A stretch of DNA of 64,000 nt from JAWCNN01 sp038848005 (GCA_038848005.1 JAWCNZ010000001.1:105029-169028), one strand, 5' to 3'. Numbered from the stretch's first letter, positions 25,049 to 33,970 are shown. Translations and numbers: made by a program. The notes: generated from the sequence alone by a model not told the origin.

Positions 25049-25745
25049 TTTCCTTCCGTTTCGCTTTTTCTTCTCTAAGCATTTGGGTTATGCGGTCTGT
25101 TAAACCGCTTGTATGGGATTCCTCCTCAATTTTACGTATAGCCATCATAGCCAACTCTTCATCATCTGGATTTTTCCCTGTAATTAATATAACTCCGTTA
25201 AGCCCCAAAATTAACTGGCATCCCGTCTCCTTTTTTATCATGGACACCATTGAGCCTTTTCTGCCAATCACACGGGGAATTTTTGTCGGAGTTATCCTTA
25301 TTATTTGTCCACGAGTTATTTTTCCAAGTCCAGGCTCGCCAACCGTGAGGTGTGGATTATGCGTTCTGTCATAGGCGGTTATTTTCGCAACTATCAAATC
25401 TCCCACATCCAAAACTCGGGACAACTCATCCTTTTGCGGTCTGAACGGTCTGCCTAAAACGTCTGAGGCTCTCAGAATGGCCTCATATGGTGCGTTTATG
25501 TTTACAGTCCAACCGTTAAATCCAACTTCCACAACAGTACCTATGACTATGTCCCCAATCCTCGGTATGTAAAACGCCCTTAAAGCCACAACATTCACTT
25601 TCTTATCTTCGTACTCCACAACGCCTATCCTCGTCGCATAAATCTTCTTATCCTCTGCGTAAGTGTTTTCGCCAGCTATGTAATCCCCCTCTGCAATTAA
25701 ATCTCCCGGAGTTACAAGCTGTTTTCTTTCAAAAAACACAGGCAT
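25035..25745 (-). CDS. rrp4: Exosome RNA-binding cap protein Rrp4
   Basis: RNA-binding cap of the exosome, 236 residues. An N-terminal domain (RKQLVTPGDLIAEGDYIAGE) is followed by an S1 domain (about 65-140; GDIVIGTVVEVGFNGWTVNI) and a KH domain (about 150-205; IPRVIGRKGSMVSMIKKETG, in which GRKG is the RNA-binding loop). The C-terminus is highly charged. Lies 28 nt downstream of the SBDS gene. Confidence 0.94.
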   Translation of the reverse strand: MPVFFERKQLVTPGDLIAEGDYIAGENTYAEDKKIYATRIGVVEYEDKKVNVVALRAFYIPRIGDIVIGTVVEVGFNGWTVNINAPYEAILRASDVLGRPFRPQKDELSRVLDVGDLIVAKITAYDRTHNPHLTVGEPGLGKITRGQIIRITPTKIPRVIGRKGSMVSMIKKETGCQLILGLNGVILITGKNPDDEELAMMAIRKIEEESHTSGLTDRITQMLREEKAKRKENENE

Positions 25746-25773
25746 GACTTTTCACAAACCTCACATACACTTT

Positions 25774-26463
25774 TTAAGAGATTATTTTTGCTTCTCCGTT
25801 TCCTTTTGTTATATCTCCAAGTTTTTCCAAAAAGGGCGCATATAAGCCTGCTGGCATTTCCAAAACTCCCTGCCATGAGCCATCCGCCAACCACTCTTCC
25901 CTTTTTATTGTCCCAAAAGTTTTTATTGTTCCGTAGGCTCTTGCGGAATAAGCGGCTGGAATGCGAACATTTACGGTTATTTGCTCCATTTTTAATGGTA
26001 AAATCTGCCTTAACAATTTTACTATCTCTCTGGCTTGTTCTTCTACGGGTTTAAAAGGGTCTATCGAATAGTGAATTTGCTCTAAAGCGTTTTCTATGCG
26101 CATCGGCGGATGCGGCAAATTCGTTTTAGGGTCAACACACTGTCTTGATATGAAATCTATTATTTGCCTTCTCTTATCCTCAATCATTTTTTTGCGCTGT
26201 TCCGTGGTGAGCTGCAACGTTCCCTTCTTCAGTATTATATCCGCTATTTTCAGCGTGTCTGTTGTTCCAAAAGCTTTACGTAGACTTTCCTCTGAAACTT
26301 TTGCACCTTTATTCGCATCCGAAAAAATGGTTTCAGTAACCAAAACCTCTGTTATCGCCGTTATCTTTCCAGTGCGGTAATCCAAAGCCTTTTGAGGCTT
26401 CACAAGAACTTCGAAATGTTCATTATCCTTTGTTATTCGTGCAACCGTATATTTTTCGCTCAT
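25774..26463 (-). CDS. sdo1: Ribosome maturation protein SBDS (Sdo1)
   Basis: Homologue of the Shwachman-Bodian-Diamond protein, which with EF-2-like GTPases releases anti-association factor from the 50S subunit. N-terminal FYSH domain (KYTVARITKDNEHFEVLV, FSDANKGAKVSEESL), a helical middle domain (TTEQRKKMIEDKRRQIIDFI) and a C-terminal ferredoxin-like domain. The ATG at 26463 (MSEKYTV) is chosen over a start at 26481 that would overlap psmA. Normal archaeal length, 229 residues. Confidence 0.94.
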   Translation of the reverse strand: MSEKYTVARITKDNEHFEVLVKPQKALDYRTGKITAITEVLVTETIFSDANKGAKVSEESLRKAFGTTDTLKIADIILKKGTLQLTTEQRKKMIEDKRRQIIDFISRQCVDPKTNLPHPPMRIENALEQIHYSIDPFKPVEEQAREIVKLLRQILPLKMEQITVNVRIPAAYSARAYGTIKTFGTIKREEWLADGSWQGVLEMPAGLYAPFLEKLGDITKGNGEAKIIS

Positions 26464-26470
26464 CAGCATT

Positions 26471-27199
26471 TCACTTGCCAACGCCTAACTTTTTCATATA
26501 CTCCCCAATTTCCTCGTCGCTTAACAGCTCCATCTTTCTGGTGGCTGCAGGAATAACCGCAATCTTTATCCTCGGCGGCAACTGCCTCGCCTCCAAAGCC
26601 TTCACTAGACATTTCACTCCAAGCTTTTTCGCCTCTTCCAAACTCATGTCTTCACGGTACTCTTCCTTCAAAATTGAAAGCACAGCGTCTTTTCCAGCGC
26701 CTTGAGCCGTAGCCTTATAACCCCTATACGTTCCACTTGGATGCGTCCCGAAAAGGCGGCTCCCAGTTTTATCCACTCCGCCGAATATTATGGAAACTCC
26801 AAACGGCCTAACGCCCGCATGTTGCGTGTACAACTGTTTTATGTCGCATATTCTCTTGGTCACAACCTCCGTGTCTATTGGCTCATCATAGGTTAACCTA
26901 TTACTCTGTGCGTATATGCGTGCTTGGTCAATGAGGATACGTGCATCAGAGCTTAAACCAACTATGGCTGCGCCTACATGCTCGTCAACCTTAAAAATCT
27001 TCCATGAATACTCCGTTTCCTCAAGAGGCTCAACATTTTCCTCCGCTCCCAAAACCACACCCTCAGAACACTTTATACCCAAAATTGTGGCTCCGCGATT
27101 AACCAACTCCATTGCATACTCAACCTGAAACAGCCTACCATCCGGCGAAAAAACTGTTATGGCACGGTCATACGCGCCTGGTGCTGCAAACATGGACAT
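26471..27199 (-). CDS. psmA: Proteasome subunit alpha
   Basis: Outer-ring subunit of the 20S proteasome, 242 residues. The alpha-type N-terminal helix region (AYDRAITVFSPDGRLFQVEY) with its gate-forming residues and the GATILGIKCSEGVVLGAE core are intact, as is GSRLFGTHPSGTYRGYKATA. First gene of the exosome superoperon, with its own promoter at 27228-27234. No beta subunit is in the window. Confidence 0.95.
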   Translation of the reverse strand: MSMFAAPGAYDRAITVFSPDGRLFQVEYAMELVNRGATILGIKCSEGVVLGAEENVEPLEETEYSWKIFKVDEHVGAAIVGLSSDARILIDQARIYAQSNRLTYDEPIDTEVVTKRICDIKQLYTQHAGVRPFGVSIIFGGVDKTGSRLFGTHPSGTYRGYKATAQGAGKDAVLSILKEEYREDMSLEEAKKLGVKCLVKALEARQLPPRIKIAVIPAATRKMELLSDEEIGEYMKKLGVGK

Positions 27200-27227
27200 T
27201 TCACATCAAACCTCACTTGCAACCTTT

Positions 27228-27234
27228 CATATAA
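27228..27234 (-). promoter_or_regulatory. TATA box of the proteasome/exosome superoperon
   Basis: The minus strand reads TTATATG, centred about 32 nt upstream of the psmA ATG at 27199. Transcription would start near 27205, leaving only a few leader bases. Confidence 0.45.
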
Positions 27235-27353
27235 CAACTAAACTAAAAACCTTTTCCTAAGCTTTGCTGAATTCGTTAAACTTGGAATTACATTTTGCAT
27301 AAACCATATATACCAGCAAATAGTTATTGATGATAATCCAGTGGGGGCAGTTT

Positions 27354-27827
27354 ATGGAAAAAATTCGCACAACCATTTTAAAGCTGATGATATTCCAAGG
27401 AATTTTGCTTTTGGTGGGATCTTCATGCTCAGTTATAGGCGCTATAACAGTGGCAGGTATAGGTGTGAAGCATTATTATATAATAGAAGCAGCGGCTGTC
27501 GGAATAACAACATTTTTAATTGGAGTTTACATCACTGTCCATGCGTTTTCCGAGTTTCTACAAAGCATACACTTTATGAAGTTGCATGATGTAGAATGGG
27601 TGCTTAGAGAAAAGGAGCGTTTGAAGAAAAAACTTCAAAGCAAAACAGAGTTAGAGCTTATGAGAACGCTTGAAAAAGTTTCCAGCGAAAAATACAAACC
27701 ATCAAAAATATACTGGAGAATGCGGGAGATACTTAGAATAAGCCCTGACATGGTGGTTAACAGCAAAAATGAGGCTAAACGGCGTGCAATAATGGAGTTT
27801 CTTAGAGAAGTTTACGGATGGAAATAA
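27354..27827 (+). CDS. Two-helix membrane protein of unknown function
   Basis: Unrecognised protein of 157 residues. Two membrane helices (about 10-30 and 38-62) are followed by a long charged cytoplasmic helical domain (WVLREKERLKKKLQSKTELE) that probably forms a coiled coil, ending EFLREVYGWK. The ATG at 27354 is preceded by GGGGG with 7-nt spacing; an ATG at 27330 is possible. A TATA-like CATATATAC lies near 27306. Divergent from psmA and convergent with the surface-protein operon. Confidence 0.6.
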   Translation: MEKIRTTILKLMIFQGILLLVGSSCSVIGAITVAGIGVKHYYIIEAAAVGITTFLIGVYITVHAFSEFLQSIHFMKLHDVEWVLREKERLKKKLQSKTELELMRTLEKVSSEKYKPSKIYWRMREILRISPDMVVNSKNEAKRRAIMEFLREVYGWK

Positions 27828-27839
27828 CACCTTTACAAG

Positions 27840-29462
27840 TTATGTAATCTCGAATGTTATAATGAGGAGTGTATAAGTGGAAGTGTTTGGCACCTTAATT
27901 TTTAAGTAAACGTGGAGGTGGGATGTGCCAGTTGCGTTTGTTTTGAGGTTATTTACGCCTATGTACATGGTTGTTTGTCCTGTTAGGTTGTAGAGTTCAC
28001 CTTCGGTTTTTACTATTGTGCCTTCTTTGATGGTTATTTGGTTGTTTGAAGCGCCGTCGTGGAGATTCATGTTTAGGTTTGAGATGCGGTTGATGTTCGT
28101 GCTGTTGTAGATTTTTAAGTTTATTTCCCAGGTGTTAGCACCTTGGTTTACGATTCTGAGGGCGTCGTTGTAGTTGGCTCCCATTTCTTCGGTTCCATAA
28201 GTGATTAAGTTGTCTCTTTCGCTTTCGTATGTGGCTTTTATCCAAGCTGGGCTTCTTGCTATGTTTGAAACGCGCGGTTCGTCAATTCTGCCGCCGAACA
28301 AACCAGCGGAGGATGTGCCATCCAGCGAGTTGCTTCTTCTGCCTATGTTGAACCAGTTTCCTTGGTTGGTTGCTGTGCCGCTGCGTGCAACTGGACTACC
28401 ATCTTGTGCTCCGTTGTAGTAGGCTTGTAAGTGAGTACCATTCCAAGTCATGACTGTGTAAACCCAAGTTTGCATCGGCCATGTTCTGCTTGGAGCCACA
28501 TCTATAAAATCTCCGTTGTGCAGTGCACCCCACCGCCCGCCAGTTTGAGGTGTCCTTAGGTAATAGCCGTACTGTGCATTATTTAGCGCGTCGGTGTTTC
28601 TGGTAATAATGTAACAGAAGGTTGGGTTTGTTGTGATGTATAGCCATGCTGAGAGCGTCCATGCTGTTGGTAGGTTCAGGGATGGTGTGGTGCTTCTTGT
28701 TATGTAATCGTCTGTCCCGTCAAAATTTTGTGCTTTTGCTGTTTTTCCGTTTTCTTCTGTTGGTTCATTGGCATTTCGTTTTGTTCCGTCGTTGTTGTTT
28801 CGGGTTGAATCTCTAATGTGGGCGTTGTCTGGGTCGTCTTGCATGTGGCTTACAAAGACGAAGTTGCTGTCCCAAACGTTTTCTGCTGGTGTGCTGTTTG
28901 GGTCGCCAACATAATCCGTATTGTCTGGCTGATTATTGTCATAGTACAAGTAAAGCTCCGTGTCGACAGCGCTGTTTATGTTTGGAACTTTAACCCAAAG
29001 CCAAGCTTGTCTGTTGGCGGCATCCCACCTTTCAACTTCAACGTAACATTGCGTTGTGCCATCGCTTGTTGTAACCGCAATCTTTTTACTGTTCGCTCCA
29101 ACCTCGTCGAAAATGAAGGTTAAATTGGCATTGTTGCGTCCAGAACCATTGCTTAGATAAACTAGTATGGGAAAGTTTGACAGGTTTTCGTCAATGTCAT
29201 TGTGGTCAATGGCGAGTTTAACACGTTTGCTCCAATTGCCAAGCCAAACCGGAGCTGCAACGCTAACTTTTGCACTCGTGTTATTCATATAAATTGTGCT
29301 GGTGCCAGTCGTTCCCTGTTGAAGGATTACCTTTGGTGTTTCGGCATATATTGGCTGTGATTGGCTGTAATATATGTTGTATACGTTGCCGTTTATGAGA
29401 CTGGTTAGGCTGGCTAGTAGGACAACGCATAGAATTAGTGTGATTAACTGTTTTGCTGCCAT
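27840..29462 (-). CDS. Secreted DUF2341/LamG-domain surface protein
   Basis: Exported protein of 540 residues. A signal peptide (about 1-24) is followed by NVYNIYYSQSQPIYAETPKV, then a DUF2341 domain (about 75-190; NWSKRVKLAI, YYDNNQPDNTDY) and a LamG/concanavalin-like domain (about 215-405; AQNFDGTDDYITRS, WTLSAWLYI, GGRIDEPRVSNIARSPAWI), then a C-terminal beta domain. Many NxS/T sequons suggest N-glycosylation. Last gene of a three-gene operon. Probably binds carbohydrate or other cell surfaces; no catalytic site is visible. Confidence 0.78.
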   Translation of the reverse strand: MAAKQLITLILCVVLLASLTSLINGNVYNIYYSQSQPIYAETPKVILQQGTTGTSTIYMNNTSAKVSVAAPVWLGNWSKRVKLAIDHNDIDENLSNFPILVYLSNGSGRNNANLTFIFDEVGANSKKIAVTTSDGTTQCYVEVERWDAANRQAWLWVKVPNINSAVDTELYLYYDNNQPDNTDYVGDPNSTPAENVWDSNFVFVSHMQDDPDNAHIRDSTRNNNDGTKRNANEPTEENGKTAKAQNFDGTDDYITRSTTPSLNLPTAWTLSAWLYITTNPTFCYIITRNTDALNNAQYGYYLRTPQTGGRWGALHNGDFIDVAPSRTWPMQTWVYTVMTWNGTHLQAYYNGAQDGSPVARSGTATNQGNWFNIGRRSNSLDGTSSAGLFGGRIDEPRVSNIARSPAWIKATYESERDNLITYGTEEMGANYNDALRIVNQGANTWEINLKIYNSTNINRISNLNMNLHDGASNNQITIKEGTIVKTEGELYNLTGQTTMYIGVNNLKTNATGTSHLHVYLKIKVPNTSTYTLLIITFEIT

Positions 29463-29523
29463 ATTTTTCCCTTTTTAAACTCCTATTTTAATGGGAAGAG
29501 AAAATGGAAGGTTAGATTTTCTG

Positions 29524-30075
29524 TTATTCGCCTGTTACGACAAGTTGTAGCGTTATAGTCACCGAATCTGTTGCGGATGCCCCCGCTTTCCATTTTATGT
29601 TCCATTCCACAACCAACGTTTCAGAAGCTTGAATGTTAATTGAACCTGTTGTTGAGCCCGATGCACCCACATTTATCACTTGACCTCGTTGATTGCCTCC
29701 AGCAGAATCACGCACCACAACTGTGATATAATCAATGTTGTTTGTGTTTCCGCTCCAAGAAACAAACTTCAGCTCAATTGTTCTCGATGTGCTGTCCAAG
29801 TTTTGTATTCCTATGGCGGCTTCGTACACTCTTGTGGCGTTTGGCCAGCCAGCCATGTTGTTAAAGCTCACGTATGTGCCATTAGTGCCGATGGTGGCTC
29901 CTGCGGCTGAGCTGTCGGCGGCGTTTACAAACTGGATTTTGGCTGTTTCAGCTGTTATTTGTGATGTTTCCATGTAAAGGAGGTTGTAAACGCTTGCTGT
30001 TGCTGTTACCACAAGCGCAGATGCCAAAAACAAAAGGAATACTCTTAAAAGTTTCCTTTTTTTCAAAGTTTTCAC
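29524..30075 (-). CDS. Small beta-rich secreted protein, possible fibre subunit
   Basis: Exported protein of 183 residues. A basic leader and hydrophobic segment (about 8-30) are followed by SVYNLLYMETSQITAETAKI, which parallels the same region of the LamG protein encoded downstream. The rest is rich in Ser, Thr, Gly and Asn with alternating hydrophobic strands and no cysteines, consistent with a single jelly-roll or immunoglobulin-like domain. It overlaps the upstream membrane-protein gene by 4 nt. Similarity in plan to TasA-like bundling pilins is an inference; the family was not recognised. Confidence 0.65.
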   Translation of the reverse strand: MKTLKKRKLLRVFLLFLASALVVTATASVYNLLYMETSQITAETAKIQFVNAADSSAAGATIGTNGTYVSFNNMAGWPNATRVYEAAIGIQNLDSTSRTIELKFVSWSGNTNNIDYITVVVRDSAGGNQRGQVINVGASGSTTGSINIQASETLVVEWNIKWKAGASATDSVTITLQLVVTGE

Positions 30076-30725
30076 CTCCTTCCCCTTTTCCTTTTGGTGG
30101 CATCCTTGGGACTTGAATAGCTGGGTTCGGGTTCGGCGGCGATTGTTGGGTTACTAACCAGTTTTAAAGAGTCTTCGTCATTTATCGGTGTACCCACAAT
30201 TATTTTCGGGTTTTCTTGCTGTTTTCGATTTATTCTAAGCTTGTTTTTCAGTGTGCTTGGCTCGAAATATGTGATTGTGCTTATCCCAAGGATGAATATG
30301 CATGTTAAAAGTACTATGTAGATGGCTTCAACTGGAACTATTGGGAAAGGCGGCATCCAAACTTCCAGCTTGTTTATGTAGGCTGAAACTAAAAAGAAGG
30401 ATATGAAAAGCGCTGGGATGGTGACTGAACCTAGAAAAACTCCAGCGGCGTTTAGCATTTTCCTTTTTATTAATATGTGAAGGTTGAGCAGTAAAATAAC
30501 CACTTGTGCTACAGCGAGGTAGAAGATGCTGCACCAAAAGCGTGCTTCGACAGATGACAGCAAAAGGGCGTAGTTTACCCAGATTTGCCCGAAACCCGCT
30601 AGGGCGCCTATGTGGAAAACGTAGGGAACAGCCTTTGGGAATTGTTCATCAAAAATGGAAGTTAAAAGGCTGAGGAATACGAAAATGTTGACGCCGACTA
30701 ATATTAATAGTTCTGGGGGGAACAA
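30072..30725 (-). CDS. Five-helix membrane protein with basic cytoplasmic tail
   Basis: Unrecognised protein of 217 residues. Five hydrophobic segments (about 5-22, 32-55, 62-86, 93-115 and 128-150) are followed by a polar tail ending in KRKRGRR. First gene of the operon encoding two secreted proteins, with a 4-nt ATGA overlap to the small secreted protein. It may help export, anchor or process them, but no peptidase or transporter motif is visible. Confidence 0.65.
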   Translation of the reverse strand: MFPPELLILVGVNIFVFLSLLTSIFDEQFPKAVPYVFHIGALAGFGQIWVNYALLLSSVEARFWCSIFYLAVAQVVILLLNLHILIKRKMLNAAGVFLGSVTIPALFISFFLVSAYINKLEVWMPPFPIVPVEAIYIVLLTCIFILGISTITYFEPSTLKNKLRINRKQQENPKIIVGTPINDEDSLKLVSNPTIAAEPEPSYSSPKDATKRKRGRR

Positions 30726-30830
30726 TGCAGGTTTTCCTCATTAAGCAAATTTGATGTGTGTTCAGAATCTAACTCTGATTTTAAAAATAGTTTATGAAGT
30801 TAAAATAATGACAAAAACTCAATATTATTA

Positions 30831-31457
30831 TTAAGTTATCATTAACCATTCCGTTGTTCCAAGGGTTATGAAGTATATGCCCAGCACGGTGAGGAAAACG
30901 CCGAAAACTATTGAGAGTTGCTTTTGCCACGGATTTATGTATTTGCCATATCTGTAAACTATGTATGATACTAGCGCATAGTAGGCTAGGTCTGCAAGCC
31001 AGTGTCCCGCTGTAACGATGGCTATTCCCATGGCGCCCATTATTTTTGAACCTTCCAAAAGCAATGCTAAACCCGCCGTTGCCCACCATATTGGTTGGGT
31101 TGGATTAAAAGCGGTGTAGAAAACTCCGCCTAACGTGGACGAATTAACTTTTGAACTTTCCATTTTAGCTTCCACATTTCTATTTTTAACCATAAACGTG
31201 CCAATAATAATCATCGCAGCTCCCCCAATAACATAAATTATAGTTGAATATTGCTTCATTACTGCGCTTAAGCCTAAAAGAATCAAGCCGATTACCAATG
31301 CTTCCCAAATTGCATGTCCAAGAATGACGAAATGTCCAGTTACCTTGCGTTTTTTAGTAGAATCGAGAATGACGAAAGCTAGAAGCGGCCCGGGAATTAC
31401 TGCGCCGCTAAGTCCAACGGCGAAACCTAGGAGAAGGAGACCTAAAAGTTCCAACAT
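30831..31457 (-). CDS. LysE-family translocator
   Basis: Membrane exporter of 208 residues with six predicted helices. The LysE/RhtB signature region is GFAVGLSGAVIPGPLLAFVI (about 11-30), and the second half carries FNPTQPIWWATAG, the NP-containing motif of the family. Usual substrates are amino acids or other small cations. It starts 6 nt after the arsC-like gene, so it is co-transcribed with it. Confidence 0.8.
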   Translation of the reverse strand: MLELLGLLLLGFAVGLSGAVIPGPLLAFVILDSTKKRKVTGHFVILGHAIWEALVIGLILLGLSAVMKQYSTIIYVIGGAAMIIIGTFMVKNRNVEAKMESSKVNSSTLGGVFYTAFNPTQPIWWATAGLALLLEGSKIMGAMGIAIVTAGHWLADLAYYALVSYIVYRYGKYINPWQKQLSIVFGVFLTVLGIYFITLGTTEWLMIT

Positions 31458-31463
31458 TGATGT

Positions 31464-31862
31464 TCAATGCCTTTCCGTCAACTTTTCAATTAAACTTAGC
31501 ACTTTACTCTTTATTGTGTCTCTGATTTTCCGTGCGTCTTCTAAGGGCATTTTCGCTGGGTCTGGAACGTCCCACCTTTCCACATGTTTTGCGCGGATTA
31601 TTGGGCATTGGCTGTCTCCGCAGACTATTATGGCTATGTCAGCTTCTGCTTGAATCGTCTTGGTTAGAAATTGTGGTTTTTTGTGGCTGATGTCTATGCC
31701 CTCTTCATGCATAAGCCTAACAGCGTTTGGATTAACATTTTCCGCTGGTTGGACACCCGCGCTTGTGGCTTTCCACCCTTCTGGAGCGTATTTGTTAAAG
31801 TAGGCTTCAGCCATTTGGCTTCTAAAACTGTTTTCCGTACAAACGAACAATACAGTTTTCAA
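31464..31862 (-). CDS. Low-molecular-weight phosphatase/arsenate reductase (ArsC-like)
   Basis: Protein of 132 residues of the LMW protein tyrosine phosphatase/arsenate reductase family. The P-loop CX5R(S) is C8-TENSF-R14-S at the N-terminus, followed by SAGVQPAENVNPNAVRLMHE, and the general-acid loop is WDVPDP (about 94-99). Cysteines near 82 and 86 (IVCGDSQCP) fit the thioredoxin-linked arsenate reductase chemistry. Sits between the PAS gene and the LysE exporter. Arsenate reduction is likely, but no arsenite pump of the usual types is present. Confidence 0.8.
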   Translation of the reverse strand: MKTVLFVCTENSFRSQMAEAYFNKYAPEGWKATSAGVQPAENVNPNAVRLMHEEGIDISHKKPQFLTKTIQAEADIAIIVCGDSQCPIIRAKHVERWDVPDPAKMPLEDARKIRDTIKSKVLSLIEKLTERH

Positions 31863-31881
31863 AGGTTTTGCCTCTTAAACG

Positions 31882-32334
31882 CTATTCTTTCCAGTCTAAA
31901 AGCCTTTTTTCACCCTCAAGTTTTTTGATGTCCGTTACGTCTTGTGTTACCTCCATTGTTCCCAAGTACTTGCCACTCTTGTCTCTGACAGCGAAATATC
32001 TTATGTGAATTAGGCGGTTGTCTTTTTGAATCCAAAACTCCGCCACGTCCCTTTTGCCAGTTTTGAAAGCTTCAAGAATTTTATTTACTATGTGAATGCT
32101 TTTTTGTGGATGGCAGAGTTGCACTTTTCTTCCTATAACGGCTTTTGTTCGAACGAAAATTCGCTTTTCAGCCTTGTTAAAATATTTCACAGCGTCATCC
32201 TTATCAACGAAGGTTATGTCCACGGGAATGGTGTTTAAAACCGCTTCCAATTCTTCTTTCGAGAGACCTCCAGTTTCAAACTGCAATACTTTCTCGGGCA
32301 CAGTTGGAGCTAATTTTTCCTCATTCATTGCCAT
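31882..32334 (-). CDS. PAS-domain protein
   Basis: Single PAS domain, 150 residues. Sequence from LSKEELEAVLNTIPVDITFVD through FNKAEKRIF and VIGRKVQLCHP to EFWIQKDNRLIHIRYFAVRD and GTMEVTQDVTDIKKLEGE resembles the C-terminal PAS domain of DUF438/hemerythrin-linked proteins. There is no output domain, so it would act through a partner. First gene of a three-gene operon with ArsC-like and LysE-like proteins, 19 nt upstream of arsC. Ligand unknown; haem, iron or small-molecule sensing are possibilities. Confidence 0.78.
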   Translation of the reverse strand: MAMNEEKLAPTVPEKVLQFETGGLSKEELEAVLNTIPVDITFVDKDDAVKYFNKAEKRIFVRTKAVIGRKVQLCHPQKSIHIVNKILEAFKTGKRDVAEFWIQKDNRLIHIRYFAVRDKSGKYLGTMEVTQDVTDIKKLEGEKRLLDWKE

Positions 32335-32400
32335 TCACTTCCACACTTTAATATTCTGCTTGTTTGTTTTATGTGTTTTCTACGTCGTGAACTTGTTTAT

Positions 32401-33345
32401 TCATTTGCCGATTGTTTGTAATATGTTAACAGCGTAGAAAGTGTCTTCGAAAGTGGATATTCCAAGGTCTGACCTTGCGAAACCGCCGTTTAAGTTTTGG
32501 CATTTCAGAACGAATTTGGCGGTTTTTTCTGGATATTTTAGGCTTTCACCCGCTAGTTTAAGGGTTGACGTTCCATAATACACGTGTTCCATGTATGGAG
32601 TGGAGCCATGCGGAACAACTGTGAAACCTCCAGACGATTTTTCGCAGGCTCTTACATATCGGATAGTTTCTCTAAGAGATTTGACTGAGTAGCCAAGATT
32701 AGCCAGCGAAGCCACAGCGTGATAAGTTGAATTTAAATTTGAATAACCGTGCACTCCAAAACCGCCATCTCTATTCTTAAACTTTAACAGCCAATTTATG
32801 ATTTTTTCACGGTTGATTTCCACGTTAACCATGTTAACCAGCTCAGTCATCATAAATGTGAGGAGAAATTCCGAAGCAACTTCCACGTAAACATCAACTG
32901 TTCCAAAATCGCCTTTAATGTTTGGCAAACTCAAAAGAAAATCTTTAAGGCTACTGTTTTGTTCTTCGCCGCATAATTCTAAAGCTTTAGCCACATAATA
33001 ATGCGAGTATAGGTTGTCTGGAACAAAATCTCGTAGCCACTTCGCCGTTCTTTCAATTTTTGGAAAGGGAACGCCCAACAAATCCAAAATTGCCAGTCCA
33101 TAATAAGTGTCTTGTGCGTTTGATTCGGTGCCAAGGCAAAAAGTGTATCCTCCATCCTCGTTTTGGCGGTTCATAACATATTTAACGACGCGTTTAGCCC
33201 ACGGGAAGTTAGCGAATTGTCTTCCTTCCAAATCAGCGAACCGCCCTACTTGATGCAATCTAACACACGCTCGTTTTTGGATTTGGTAGAAGCTATCAGC
33301 CCCTGCCATAGGCGAGAAGCAAGGGCGGTTAAAGGCGAGCTTCAT
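32401..33345 (-). CDS. Prenyltransferase/squalene-oxidase repeat protein
   Basis: Alpha-alpha barrel protein of 314 residues related to protein prenyltransferase beta subunits. Repeats carry the GGF/GGY signature: NEDGGYTF (about 62), RDGGFGVHG (about 195), SSGGFTVVPHG (about 245) and NLNGGFARSD (about 290), each followed by a DTYYG/STYHA/EHVYYG/DTFYA helix. Zinc and catalytic residues of true transferases are not confidently placed. ATG at 33345 is chosen; longer and shorter starts exist and no ribosome-binding site decides. Enzyme activity is not established. Confidence 0.72.
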   Translation of the reverse strand: MKLAFNRPCFSPMAGADSFYQIQKRACVRLHQVGRFADLEGRQFANFPWAKRVVKYVMNRQNEDGGYTFCLGTESNAQDTYYGLAILDLLGVPFPKIERTAKWLRDFVPDNLYSHYYVAKALELCGEEQNSSLKDFLLSLPNIKGDFGTVDVYVEVASEFLLTFMMTELVNMVNVEINREKIINWLLKFKNRDGGFGVHGYSNLNSTYHAVASLANLGYSVKSLRETIRYVRACEKSSGGFTVVPHGSTPYMEHVYYGTSTLKLAGESLKYPEKTAKFVLKCQNLNGGFARSDLGISTFEDTFYAVNILQTIGK

Positions 33346-33454
33346 CGCCTTAAAATCTGAAATTGCAATTAAACAGATAAGCATTTCCTTGCAATTGAAT
33401 GGCAACCCTTTTTATAGCGTCAGCATCAATTATTTTAGTGGTGAACTTTGACTT

Positions 33455-33970
33455 ATGGGGTATTTGGCTGTTTGGAAAGTTTTGGATGAAATGGTTGCCG
33501 ACTTCAGGAAAAGAGGCGTATCCATCCCAGCGCACGTCACAGCCGACTTAAGGTCTGCAAAAACCTTAATTAACGTTTTGAAGGCTGACCCAAGTTATAC
33601 AGAAACAAACCAAAAAATTGAGGAATACCTACGCAAAGTGGAATCCCACTTGGTTTCTGAGGGACAGAAACTTTTCGGTGTTGAGTATGTGGAAGAATGG
33701 CTTAAAATGTTGGATGAAGCCGCTGGCAAACCGTTTGAGGAGGAGAGGGCGGTGCGTTTTGTTCCCGGCGTTCCTAGAGAGCATCGGTGGATTCGTATTA
33801 AACCGTCAGCAACGCTTTCCATTGAAAGTTTAGAAGCGCTGGCAAAGGAATCAAATCTTTCATGTAAAATTCTAGGGGACGGCTACATGCTTGTTTATGG
33901 CGAAGATGAAAACATAAAGGATTTTGTCAAGAAAATGGCTATAAAACATGGGTTGAAAGCTGAAAAATAA
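33455..33970 (+). CDS. DUF2096-like archaeal protein
   Basis: Protein of 171 residues resembling DUF2096, an archaeal family of unknown function. An N-terminal helical region (WKVLDEMVADFRKRGVSIPA, TADLRSAKTLINVLK) is followed by RFVPGVPREHRWIRIK and a small alpha-beta domain (LSCKILGDGYMLVYGEDENI). ATG at 33455 follows GGTGA. Upstream of and co-oriented with the SMC operon, but with its own promoter region between. Confidence 0.65.
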   Translation: MGYLAVWKVLDEMVADFRKRGVSIPAHVTADLRSAKTLINVLKADPSYTETNQKIEEYLRKVESHLVSEGQKLFGVEYVEEWLKMLDEAAGKPFEEERAVRFVPGVPREHRWIRIKPSATLSIESLEALAKESNLSCKILGDGYMLVYGEDENIKDFVKKMAIKHGLKAEK

